NCBI RefSeq assembly: GCF_949628215.1
Contig: NC_134276.1
Coordinates: 126,790,125 to 126,854,124, forward strand
DNA from: Phalacrocorax aristotelis
Taxonomy: Eukaryota; Chordata; Aves; Suliformes; Phalacrocoracidae
DNA length: 64,000 bases
Direction of reading: 5' to 3'
Under the pieces are notes generated by a model. The model was not told the DNA's origin, searched no databases, and was given only the letters and a program-made list of their open reading frames with translations. This document shows, one piece after another, positions 1-11,763 of this stretch (position 1 is its first letter; each line of letters begins with the position of its first letter). Made by a program: the position numbers and the translations under genes.

Positions 1-867
1 TTAACTTCTGTGTTTTTAAAGCCGTCCTTTGTCCGTATCTGTCCTTCGAAGGACTTCTTATTTGTGGCTAGGTTTAAAAATTTTCCACTTCAGTCATAAG
101 CACCTTTTGCTCCATCATGTGTTATTGTGGAGGGTGCACTAGGTGGCTGAACGAGGAAGGAAAAGAGATATTTCTGTATTGAAATGGCTTAGCGTAGGTT
201 AGTAATTTTTGCCAGCTCATGTGCAGTGTCAGAAATACGCTGCAGGCAATTGCCATCTATGAACCTGGAGAAAAATGCCTGTAGCAGAAGGCAAAATACA
301 AGAATACCAGGCACTGTTGCAAGTCTTTTGAGCAACTCATTGCCACCATAGAGGGCTGGCAGGTAATGCAGACCTTGCTAACTCATGTCCTAACACATAA
401 AATCAAAATACGGAGCGTGAATGCACAAAGTACTTCAGTACCCTTGCTCCCACAGGGTACCAGAGTTTATAAGTTACTCGCTTGACTAAGTAAATCGCAG
501 ACCTGACTTACATAACTGGGTAAATAAAAAATGTATTTTTGAAGCATCTAAACTGGTACGTTGGAGTGTGTCCATTCCCTGAGTGAACTGACAGTTTGGT
601 GATGCTCGTAGCTGGTTATGTCCCCAAAGCCTATCAGCTTTCTTCTTAAATGAAGGTTTGTTTCCCCTTCTGTTTGCAAAGAAAGCATGCAGTTAAAGGG
701 TAAACCTATGAGTTCAAAATCAATTAAAAGGATCCTCTGAATATATTTGCATGGTGTCTTACGATTTTCAGTGAATTTTGTGAATTTTGAGGATAAATTA
801 TGGCCTACCCTTATGTTTTTTGACAGATATATGTCAAGGATAATCTATGGGTATTTGCTCTTAGTGA

Positions 868-905
868 ACTAGATGATTGCCTGAGGTCTTCTCCAGCTGT
901 ACTGC
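868..905 (+). repeat. Possible CR1 3'-end remnant
   Basis: The words 'actagatgat' and 'cctgaggtc' follow each other with the spacing found at the 3' end of CR1 elements, just before the terminal octamer repeats. No octamer repeats or coding remnant are attached, so this is a very old fragment or a chance match. Confidence 0.3.
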
Positions 906-1426
906 ACTGGTAATGCTGCTTGTGTTAAAGCATGAGTCAGTATACAAGTTTGCATTCTTAAAATAAGAAGGAAAAAGGCTGCATGTCACTATTTGTCCTT
1001 TCTATGGACATTAGACACTATGTCAAAACCCACTAGTTTTTTTACAGCTGTTAGCGGACACCTTAGCCTTTGTGCTTCTACACTACAGTTTCTCACCTGC
1101 TCTCTATGTGTGTTGCACACCCTAATCAAACCACACCCGTTGTCTGGCAGGAGCCCGTGGTTTGTTTTTCTGTCTGATAAAAATGCGGACCATTCCATGC
1201 AAAGGCTGAATTCAGCATAAGATGAACTGACAATTGGGTTTTGTTGTTGTTTTAGTTTAATTATAAGACTGAAAATGTATGCTTTGGTCCTTGTTCACTA
1301 TATGCAGCATTTTGGAAATCCTGTTTTTATTGTTATCTTCCTTTCTCACTTTCTCTGGACATTTTCACAAGACTTGATTTAGGGCATATACGTTCCTATC
1401 TGGTCTTAAGGCAAATACAGTTGTTG

Positions 1427-1497
1427 ATTTTATTTTATTTTATTTTATTTTATTTTATTTTATTTTATTTTATTTTATTTTATTTTATTTTATTTTA
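1427..1497. repeat. (ATTTT)n pentanucleotide microsatellite
   Basis: About 14 uninterrupted copies of ATTTT run through this stretch, then decay into 'aatttaatttaaat'. The purity of the array suggests it is polymorphic in length. It is not next to a recognisable retroelement tail. Confidence 0.95.
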
Positions 1498-2807
1498 ATT
1501 TAATTTAAATTTTGAGCCACTTAGCCTCACTCTCCACCTTCGACTTTCAAGTATGGCTGAGGTGGGCATCGTCTGTGTACGTGGCCTAGGGGTAGAGCAG
1601 CACAATAGCTGTAGCCCTGCTGCCTGTTTTGCCTTTTGCTGGAGGTCTGGAGAGCTGGGCTGGTGGCTGACTGCTGTGGGAAGGCTGGGTGTGCAGGGGC
1701 TGAAATGCTGCTGGGGAAGGATGGCCTTACAGCCAGCGATGCGGGAAGCTTGCCTCCCTGGGACTTGCTCCCTCTAGCACCCTTCCAACTGGGTCCCTTT
1801 CCATGGCAGAAACCTTGTTCCAGCCTGAACCCAAAGCTTGAGGGTGGCAGGCTTGGTTTTGCCTGATCTTTTGGGGACGTTCCCCAGTGATGCTTCATGT
1901 CTGGCTGCTGGGCACTGGAAGAAGGTTCTAGCTTTGTCTATTGCAGAACAGAGAGGGGACTCAGCCTTCAAACACACAAACCACTTGTATTTTGCTGTAT
2001 AATGCACTGGAATGCTGCGCAGCCAGGGCTATGGTAGCCATGTGGGTTAAGACTCCTGAGCTGCTTTCATCTGGCGAGTTCACAGGTTTGGTATAGATGA
2101 AGAAACGCCAGCATGCGCTTCAGTGTCAGCATGCAACCAAAGTCCCAGTCCCCTGAGGCTTGTTCATCCCTTATTGGTATTCCTATCACTGCATCTTTGC
2201 TGCCCTTGCCTGTGATCACTGTATTTGGGTGAGCAGGTTCACAGCTTCCAGTCTTGCAGGTGCCAGTTGAAGCTGTGGTGCAAATGAAGTCTAAACCAGG
2301 CACAAACTATGGAGGGACCTACAGTGCTTGCCTGGGGGAGGTCCTGTGCCTGGCATTGCTCCCTGACAGTGCTGGCTCATCTTCTTACAACCACATGAGA
2401 AGAGCAAGCATGCCTTAGCAGAGAACACAGGTGCCTAAGTTGGTGTGATCTTGCCCTGCACTTTGTCCAAGTTGCTTAACGGCAATTTAAGGAAGGTGCA
2501 ACTAACAGTATCAGGAAACCTAGTCCAGCAGCAGCACATCTGGGAGCATCTGTTCAGATGGGTCCTCTCTATATGGATGAGTAAGGCCATATAATTACAG
2601 GGGTTTCATTGGTCTTCAGATCTTCTGGAGATGAATCAATAGCATGAGCTCTGAAAGAGAGCACACTAATCCAGCTGGGTTCACTACTGGGTATGTAGTT
2701 TGTGGGTTAGGCTTTCAGTCTTCTCATTCAGCCAAACCCCAACTCTCTTGAAGTTAATTGTATAAAACTCCAGTTGATTTCAACGAAAACAGCAGTTTCC
2801 CCACTGA

Positions 2808-2891
2808 CTTATAGGTCCTTACCTCCACTGTCACCCAGCGGCGGTATTACTGGTATTTATTTGGGTGACAGTGGAGGTAAGGACCTATAAG
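2808..2891. repeat. Perfect 30-bp inverted repeat with 24-nt spacer
   Basis: The left arm (2808-2837, beginning CTTATAGGTCC and ending GTCACCCA) and the right arm (2862-2891, beginning TGGGTGAC and ending CCTATAAG) are exact reverse complements over 30 bases. The spacer is 2838-2861. Pairing stops abruptly at both ends. I see no target-site duplication around it and no second copy in the window, so it does not behave like an ordinary transposon terminus. A template-switch mutation would produce this, and so would a hairpin RNA gene. Confidence 0.9.
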
Positions 2892-5404
2892 CGTCATTAG
2901 TATAGATGCACAAGTTCTTAAAAATTAGAATAGTAGGAGGGTTACGTCTTTCATGGATCAGCAGGGATTCCAGACATTTCTAATAGCCTCAGGATGGTTA
3001 CAACCTCTAAAGTGGCTATGCAAACGCGAGCATGCCACAGCACCATCAATTCATGCTACCAAAATGACAGCTTTAGAAGCTATTGGATTATAAGTGTTGT
3101 GCAAGGTTTATTCTCTCCTCTCCTCTAGCTAGATCTAGTACTTTTTCTGTGTAGCAGCTTTGATCTGAAACGTCCCTTCTTCGCAAATGCTGCCGTAGCT
3201 TCTTGTTTTAGAACGTTTCTCATCTGCCATTTACTCTTTGCTATACTCTTGCCAATCAAAAAAAAAAAAAAAAAAAAAGTGTGCTCTCCAGGTCTCTCCT
3301 TCTCTTTATTCTCCTGATTTTTCCCTGAGCCTTTTTCTCTCTCCTGGTGAGATACCCACAAGGGTTTTTCAATTACTTGAGTGTTCCTAAGTGGTCTGAG
3401 GTACTGTGGTTTTTGACTAAAAATCAGAATATCTGACACCTTATCTACAGCTGAGCTGCTGTGAGATCTTGGGCATGCCATTGCACTTCTCAGTGCATTT
3501 GTCTGGCCTCTCTTTGCTTCTTAGCAGCCCTCCATCCATAGTGTCCTGGTTGGTTATGAGAAGAGTGGAAATTTTTATATATATGTGTGTGTTTCTTGAA
3601 AGCTATCAAGCTTCTACTCTTACCTGCAACATTTCCTGAGATGGCATAATTGTACCTATGGTGGGTAACTCCTACAGGTTCAAAGCTGTGCAAAACCGAA
3701 TATGTGCGCCTCTCCTCTGCACCCCCCCCCCCTTTTTTTTTTAATCTTTTTTAATGGTTTTAATGTTTTGCTGTGCGTGAGGCGTGGGTAAATGTTTCTG
3801 TGGTTCCCAGAGGAGGGAGGATGAGGAGAGGGTGACAGGGGAAATGGGTAGTGTGGTCATGCAGGTGTTCAAGCAGTGCATAGAGGGAAGTCAAGTGAGT
3901 GGTCAAGTCAGGTGCATGGTACTATATAGGGCAAATATTTGCTGTGTGTTTATTTATTCATGGTGTTCCTCAGTGGAAAAACTGCTCTTTGCATTTTAAG
4001 TCTGGCTTTCGTGTCATTTTACGTAGCAGTTTTAAAGCTAGACTGAAAATTTGGATTGATTTAAAAACCACTGACCAAGTTTCATTCTCTGAGCATAGTG
4101 CCACACAGTTTCAGAGTCTGGCTTTCTTTGCCTCAAACTGAGGGTAAAAGAAAGGGCATCCTTTGGGGAACAGGTGTTCTTTTATATTCATATTAACTAG
4201 TTCTATCAGTTTAGAAAGAAAGAGGGCATCAGATTCTGGGATCTCTGTTGCACAGTAAAACACAGAGGTGGTTGTTTTTTCCAGAATTAACTAGTGACTT
4301 CTGGATGCATGCAGTTATTTCCTGATACTCTTTAATATATTTTTTAAGGGTATGCTGTTTAGAAATTAAGTAACCAGGCTTTTCTGGAAATAAGTGCTTT
4401 GCAAAGGACCTGAAGCTAGGCATTTACAAATGAAAGCCTCTGAATTCAGCAATCACTTGGTGGGAAGCATTTTCTTTGAACACAGGTTCTGACCTCACCT
4501 CCCCTGTGCACTACTCTAGTCCCCAAAGCAGCAAAATGCAGTCCAAATTCCAAGAGAAACATTGGTCTGTTCTTTTCTGAGGCCTGTTGTTGAGATGCCT
4601 CTTGTAAAATCCCATGCGCTCTAGAAAATGTGAAAAGTAAACAGCAGAGGAAGTAGGTTCACAAACTAGACTTAGTGGGAGCTTCTGACTAAGAATATGC
4701 TTTCTTACTAATAAGGAAACTGTTTTGAAGCTTGAAAACATTTATTTTGGTCACAATGCATTTTTTAGATGATTGACACTGTTAATGTTGTGGGCTCTCA
4801 AACCACAACACGTAGCCTCTATTTCCAAAGCTGCTGCAATCTGTTACAAAAACATAAGAGAGGTGAATTGGGAAAATAAAACCTATAATTCAATTCATAT
4901 CAAAAAATAAGTATCAACCCAAGCAGCCTGGCCTTTGGCAGGGCTTTTTTACCAAGTCACATGTGGAAGGCCGTCTTTCTTCTTGAAGGCTGTTGGTTTC
5001 CATTCCATTTGCTTTCTCATCTCCCATATTTTGCATTCTTTTACTTTATTAAGACTGAACTCCAGTCTTAGCTGCTTAGATGTTTGAGGCCAGACTCCCT
5101 CTGGCTTTTTTTTTGGAGTACTCCAAAACCTCCTGTCACTTGCAGCAAGACTCCAGCAGGATACTGAACACCCACATCTGCAAACTGAAGAGGTGCTTGG
5201 GTTGCTATTGAAACCTAGGGTGCACTAATTGCAGGCTTTGTGGTATAGTATTAAAATGTTATATGAGACAATATGGGCTTTTTCTGGTTTTCTAGGGCTA
5301 CCCAGCCACCTCTGTGTGTGGCATTCGGTAGCATCGTAATTACTTCTCAGTCTATTTAATGCATCGTCAGTGCATTTTTCCGTCGGTTATGAGCAGAGTC
5401 TGGA

Positions 5405-6402
5405 TGGAGCCCTGTCACTAGCAGTGATCTCCAGGGGTCTGTGCTGGGTCTAGCCCTGATCAACATATTCATCAATGACCTAGATGATGGGAGAGAGTGT
5501 AACCTCAGCAAGTTTGCTGATGATACCAAGCTGGGAGGAGTGGCTGATACACCAGAGGCTGTGCTGCCCATCCAGCGAGACCCAGACAGGCTGGAGAGCT
5601 GGGCTGAGTGGAACCTCCTGAAATTCAACAAGAGCAAGGGCAAGGTCCTGCACCTGGGGAGGAACAACCCCATGCACTGGTACAGGCTGGGGGCTGAAGT
5701 ACTGGAAAGCAGCTCTGTTGAGGAGGACTTGGGAGTGCTGGTGGACAGCAGGTTGATCATGAGCCAACAACGTGCCCCTGTGGCCAAAAAGGCCAACGGT
5801 ATCCTGGAATGCATTAAAAGGAGTGTGGCCAGCAAGTCGAGGGAGGTTATCCTCCCCCTCTACTCTGCCCTAGTGAGACCACATTTGGAGTACTGTGTCC
5901 AGTTTTGGGCCCCACGGTTTAAGAAGGACTTGGATCTGCTTGAGCCAAATCCAGCAGAGAGCTACAAAGATGATCAGGGGGCTGGAGCATCTCCCTTATG
6001 AGGAAAGGCTGAGAGGCCTGGGGTTGTTTAGCCTGGAGAAGAGAAGACTGAGGGGGGATTTAATATACACCTACAAATATCTAAAGGGTGGGTATCTGGA
6101 TGATGGGACTAGGCTCTTTTCAATAGTGCCCAATGGCAGGACAAGGGGCAATGGGCACAAGCTGGAACACAGGAAGTTCCACCTCAATATGAGAAAAAAC
6201 TTCTTTCTTGTGAGGGTGACAGATCAGTGGAACAGGCTGCCCAGAGAGGCTGTGGAGTCTCCTTCCCTGGAGACATTCACACCCTGCCTGGACGCGTTCC
6301 TGTGCCCCCTGCTTTGGGTGTCCCTGCTCAAGCAGGGGTGTTGGACAAGATGATCTCCAGTGGTCCCTTCCAACCCCAACCATTCTGTGATTCTGTGAAT
6401 TT
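5405..6402 (+). mobile_element. CR1 LINE, 5'-truncated, ORF2 remnant
   Basis: CR1 is the dominant non-LTR retrotransposon of birds. ORF2 encodes an endonuclease and a reverse transcriptase, and most copies are 5'-truncated like this one. The reading frame opens inside the reverse-transcriptase domain (LQGSVLGL, then [10 protein letters not shown]). It carries the FADD catalytic core ([10 protein letters not shown]) at about 5508-5534, then the conserved C-terminal block [11 protein letters not shown]. The coding sequence is broken near 5940, where the frame shifts from one reading frame to the next, which runs on to about 6353. The 3' end is the typical CR1 tail: 'gatgatctccagtggtccc', then ATTCTGTG repeats. 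It is non-functional. Confidence 0.95.
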
Positions 6403-9400
6403 AGGTGGCTCTTTCTTTGTTCCTGTTCATGAACTGATCTCCCTTTCTCTGATGACATGCAGAACGCTGACGTGTTTGGTAAATAGCCTGAGTGGATGGA
6501 TATCCACTCAGGCAGGGTTGCCTTCAGGCCATTTGTGGTCACTGCTACCTGTTCTTCACTCGCCCTGAATTGTGCTCCTTAACTGGGTGAAGCCTTTTTA
6601 AAAAGAGAAGAACTGGAACTGTTTTTCAGTTAGAAATTTTGGGGCATGTAATGATTTGTGCTCACAGCTTGCAAATCTACTCACAAGTCCCTGTTGACCT
6701 CATGAATATAAATGGTAGTACAGAGATAACAAATCAGTATTCCAGTAGTGTGTAACCACTAAAAGTGCACGTAAGTGTCCCCACCCATGAGCTGACACCT
6801 CTTTGCACTGTAAGCCTTACAAGCACCTGAGAAAAAAAAACCTTATTTTGTCAACGACCTTATGGTTTCTGTGCAGTGGTCAACACATGTATCATTGCAA
6901 TATCTTTGCAGAGTCAGGAAATGTTCTAATTCAGCCTATTCAAAACCTGAGGCACAGACACGCTGTGAAGGGCTTTTCATCCCACCGGTCTGACAGAGCC
7001 AGGACAAGAAGCTGCAGATGAAATCTTGATGCACCTTAGTCAGTGGAAGTTTTCCTCTTAGCTTCCAAGAGGCAACCTTTACTGCAATACTTGTGGAGGG
7101 TCAGTCCAGTGCAGTGGCGACACCACTTGTCTTACTTGTTTGAGGGCAGTAGGTTGGCCCTGCTCATTTTGGATCTGAAGCTATTGCCTGTGTGACTTTC
7201 TCCTCAGTCCTCTGCAACTCCAGGTACCATTTAGCAGTGGTGCAGTTGTCAGCACATCCGGTGCTGAAATGAAGGTTGCAAAAATTCTTTGCCTGTTTAA
7301 GCACCACATCTGGGGACATTTTTTCTTCGAGTTGAAATGAAATTCTTTCTGAAAAATGCTGATTTATTGAAGCCAAAATGGAGACTATAAGATGCACCTA
7401 ACCAGGTGTTGATTTATATCAAGAAGCAGGGGCACTTCAGGTTTGATTGTGCACATCTCAGGAAAGTGCACCAACCTGCAGACTGTTGGGGGTGGTGCTG
7501 GTGGTGTAGTTGTTTGCATGAAAAACAGCAAAAAGTCTTGATTTCGTACCAAGACAGTACAAAAGCATCTCTGACATAGTGAAAAGTTTGGGGGATGGGT
7601 AGATGAATGCTCCCATCCAGATCTGCTGACAGATTTTCTAGTAATGCTTTGGTACCTTTTCATGACAATGAAAGGAGAAGTTAGAGTACAAAAACCCAAA
7701 ATGCATTGATTAGTTGCAGCCATATCGGATTTATTTTAAAATAATAAAAGTGGGGGGAAAAAAACAGCCTAAATTACTTACCAAGGTCTTTTGGCAGGTG
7801 TCATATCAGAAGTGCACCATCTTCATTTCACGTAGCAAACCACTTTACTGTCATTAAGTTCTTTTAACACAGGTAAAATAGGCATCCTATTACATTACTC
7901 AAGTCTACCAGGTTAAATGCCTGAGATAATTTTGGTATCATCCTAAGCTGTAGTAGTGCTAACAAATGAATAATGAGTATTAACATGGAATAGTAAGAAT
8001 TCCAGAAGTAAGTTTGTTCAAGCACAGGTTGCCTTTTCTTTGAAAGAAGTAATTTAAAATAATGTTTATGCTATAATGAAAATGCCAAATTTTACAAGGG
8101 TAAAATAATCACCTTCTTAGGGTACAAACTTTTGGATGAAAGCCTAAGGCCTAAAACTCCAGAGAGTTTTGCTTTGTTGAATTAGTTGCCTCTTTTGTAG
8201 TTTTTTTGGTTTTGTTTTTGTTTTGGGTTTTTTTTTCTCATGTGGAGCATTTGCTGCGGCATTTATATGTTATTCTATTCAAGCCTGGCAATATTTAGCA
8301 AGTTTAGTTGTTTTTTTCCAGATGCCAGTACTAAAGCTTTAGGCAATGGAAGGAAGTCTTGTTAGATTTCCTTAGTCATTGTTCCAATTTGGTGTTCTGA
8401 AGTATTTTAAAGAAAAATAAAAAAGAAAGAAAGAAACCAGCAGCCCTAACTTCAGATGATTTAAAGTCTTGTAGATTGATTGTATTCCAAAGATACTGTT
8501 CTGTTTTAGGTAGGGATTGAGGAAATAATGAATGGGTCTGACTCACTAAGATGTGAATGTTTTTTGTAATAAAAATCACAGGTTAGATGAAACACAAGTC
8601 TTAGGCTTCTTTTTGTAATTAAAAACCATAAGTCTCTTGTCATGTACTAGTACAGGTAGAGGGAGGATAACAGATGGAGAAAAGACTATCGAGACAGTTT
8701 CTGAGGGTCACTGCAAATAAGATTAAAATTTGAACTGGTGCTGTTCTGATTTTCAAACACTAGAAGGTCTGAAAACACCATTGATGCTCTTACTCGTTTG
8801 TAAGCCTGTAAAAGGAGTTTGGCCATTAGGTGTGGGGAGAAAAGTCTGTCATGTTGAGGAAGAAAACCAAAATATTTTAGAAGGGGTAGCGGGGGAGAGA
8901 AAAAAATGCATGCAGTGAAGGGAGGGGAGACCAAAACATTGGTGTGTGTCTCTGTGATGCCCCCCTTGTAGCCCAGGCACATATCCCAGTATCTTATTGT
9001 GTGCCAGAGAGCACACAGTGTCACCAGCAGTTGCTGAAAGGTACTTTTGCCTCCACTGACCCTGTAGTGCCAGCTATCCACCTGCTCCGATGAGGGCTTG
9101 CTCTGTTAGCCTGTGGGTACAGAGGGAACTGGCTGGGGAGTTGGGCAAGATGCTCATGCCTTAGCTTCTAGGTTTGCACAGCCCTTGGGTGAGGTATGTT
9201 TTCATTTCTCTGCCTACCTTAAACAGCACGACCACAAGGTTCAATAAAAAATGCAAATACCAAGGCTTATTTGTAACACCCAAAATAGTCATTACCATTT
9301 AGAGATGTTTAGAAAATACAGAGGTCTGAAAATAAAAGCTATAGTGAATGTACTCGTGCTGCAGTTATATCGGAGGGATACCTCTTCTGTCATTCGGTTT

Positions 9401-11763
9401 ACAGTTTTTTTTCCCCTGCTGTCCAGACAGTAGTCAGATCGTCAGACTTTGCCTATTTCTCTCTGTTTTTCATGATATGTCTTCCCTTTCAAGTCTTTTA
9501 GCAGGTCTGCATGGGTATAACTGTTCACTCTAGAACTCACTGTGTCCTCTTCTAAAGTAGGAGGCAGTGACTCTTTTTAGTTAGACCTCCCCCTTATTAG
9601 AGCAAAAGTAACTTTCCATAGATTTGTTAAATGCCTCATTGTTATTCGAGGAGTCATCTCCTGCATCGGATTGCCTAGAAGACAAATCTTAGCTTCAATG
9701 AAATGTGAAACTCTCTTCTATGGTGATCAAAGTGATCCAGGGACTATTTCTGCAAGTTGTCTTTATGAGAGACTTGTCTCCAAGTCCCTCTGGTCAGTTA
9801 CAGTATGGATTTGTGTGCCAGCCTATTCCTTCCCTGGTAAAGCTGGGAGAAGGGAACACAGAACCAAACTCTTAAAACTTAACTTGAAACACTGCTGCCC
9901 AGTAAAATGATATGGAGTGTGCTGTATGATAGATTGCATGCAAGCTGTTACCAGCTTATTTTACTTTGTAAAAAGTAGACTCAAAGATGTATATTTGCTG
10001 ACCCTTTCATTGCCAGAGTTGAATTTGCTTTATCTTAAAGGGCTGTAAGTACCATTATAAATCTTTTACTTATTGCAATTCAAGATTTGTTTCCATGTAT
10101 TTTATCGCTTAGTGATGACTTGTGCCTCTAGTCAACACCTTTGTGGGTATCATGAAAGCTAGATCAAAAGCTTCAAAGGCAAAGTGCAAAGAGAAGAGAT
10201 AAAAATCTTTAAAAACCAGGAAATATAAAAGGAAAGTTTCTAACAGTTTTTTACTTAGTCTCATTACACATCCTGGATGGTTTAGATACTGATTTATTAT
10301 ATTAGTGACAAGCAGCATTATATTAAGCTAAACATTTAGCAAGAGAGACAACAGACTATGGGATTCTGCAACACAGCCAAGGTGCTGTTGGAAGTTTAAT
10401 ACTTTTTTCAACTGTGCATTTTTAAAACCTTGTACCCCAGTTTCTTTGTTTTAAGCAAACATTTCTATCAATGATTCGCATTTAAAAGGATATGAAAGAT
10501 TTAATAAAATAGATGTAGTCAGCTTTAGAAAAGTCCAGTACCAGTTTTCTGATGAGCTGCTTAACTCCTTGCTCCACATTTGTTCAGGTTGTAAATCTAG
10601 GACGTACTACAGCTGTTTTAAATATGGAGATTCCTCTGTTTCCCCACCCCATTTAGCTGTCAGACTTGACACCAGTTGGGCAAGTGGTATCTTCCGCACA
10701 GCAGAATAAATGCAAGGCCTTTGCAATTCCCAAAGATTGGTGGATAGGAATGAGCCAACTTTATAGAGCAGTTTTATTTACAGAGTTCAACCTGCAAAGG
10801 AACTAAAACATTGGTCCTTTTAAATTCCTTTTCTGTGAGCATCCCTGCACCCAAGTTTTCTCAGCATTCTCTGTGATTCTCCGTGATATTCACGCAGAAT
10901 CACTTAAATGCTTGTGAAACTCTGGCTAATTTTGCTTTTCAGGCACATTTACTTTTGACCTTGATTCCAGTGGGAGAAAGTAGCCCTACTGCATATGTCT
11001 TTACATAAACTGGTTGAGCTAAACAAAGTAGACCTGGACTTTGAAAGGCAAACAGTGCCATACCATGATACAACAACGCAGGCAGTCAGAAATTGTGTCA
11101 GATCCTCAAAAAAGTCTTAAAAATCATGAGTGTTAAATGCAGGATTTCTTTTACTTGTCTTCTGGTTTCTCTGCCTTCAAGTTATCTTTTTTCTGAAATT
11201 AACCTACTTTAATTATTGTGATTAAGATTTAATGCCATAATAAGAAGCTTAGACTTACAGCAAAATTCACAAGACTCAAGTTACAAGAACTGGTAACACA
11301 CAAATTCATTAAAACACTGGATTTCTAAATTCAGAAAACCTGCACAAACACAGAATTCACCAGGTTGGTTTGAGGACACTGTTTATGGGTAAACTAAGAA
11401 CTGAAGAGAAGAAACACTTCTGTTTTGTTGTTTTTCTTGCTCTGTGTGGAATAAAATCTTATCTATACTTAAGTTCAAAGCTTGCCTTGGAGCATCTTTG
11501 GCTGAATCACATGATTCTTTTCTGTAGTTTGTAGCTCTTGTACGGGGGTCCCAGCGTAAGTCTTTGTGGATATTCCTCAGTACGACGGTTTCAGATTTAC
11601 ACCATGCAGTGACACAGCGACCATTGTGAACCATAAGCCTGTGGTTAAGGTTTCCTATTCCATCTATCTGCACTTAAAGGGAAGCAGTGTTCCTCCCACC
11701 TGAAGTGCTGGCTGCACTCTCTTTGGAGAGAGAAGTTCCTTCCTCCACAGTCCCAGCTTCCAG
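6403..11763. other. Intergenic DNA 3' of GPR15
   Basis: No gene is recognised. A 12-bp palindrome lies at 6486-6513. The part nearest GPR15 should contain that gene's 3' untranslated region, since GPR15 is on the minus strand. Candidate minus-strand polyadenylation signals are ATTAAA near 11,206 and 11,228 and AATAAA at 10,773-10,778. I cannot tell which, if any, is used. Confidence 0.55.

Larger units (their letters stand above)
1..5404. other. Intergenic DNA, no gene recognised
   Basis: I see no conserved coding exon on either strand. The stretch holds an ATTTT microsatellite near 1.4 kb, a perfect inverted repeat near 2.8 kb, a 21-base A run at 3258-3278, a C-then-T homopolymer run near 3720-3742 and a possible worn CR1 tail near 870. 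Bases 1550-2350 are richer in G and C than the surroundings, but the short open frames there resemble no family I know. In mammals CPOX lies on this side of GPR15. None of its exons is visible, so it lies further left or is absent. Confidence 0.6.

Noticed and set aside
1527-1898. 123-residue minus-strand frame in the locally GC-rich 1.5-2.3 kb region
   Set aside because: Low-complexity composition, overlap with plus-strand frames, no motif.
5356-5835. 159-residue minus-strand frame over the CR1 at 5.4 kb
   Set aside because: It is the antisense shadow of the CR1 reverse-transcriptase remnant on the plus strand.
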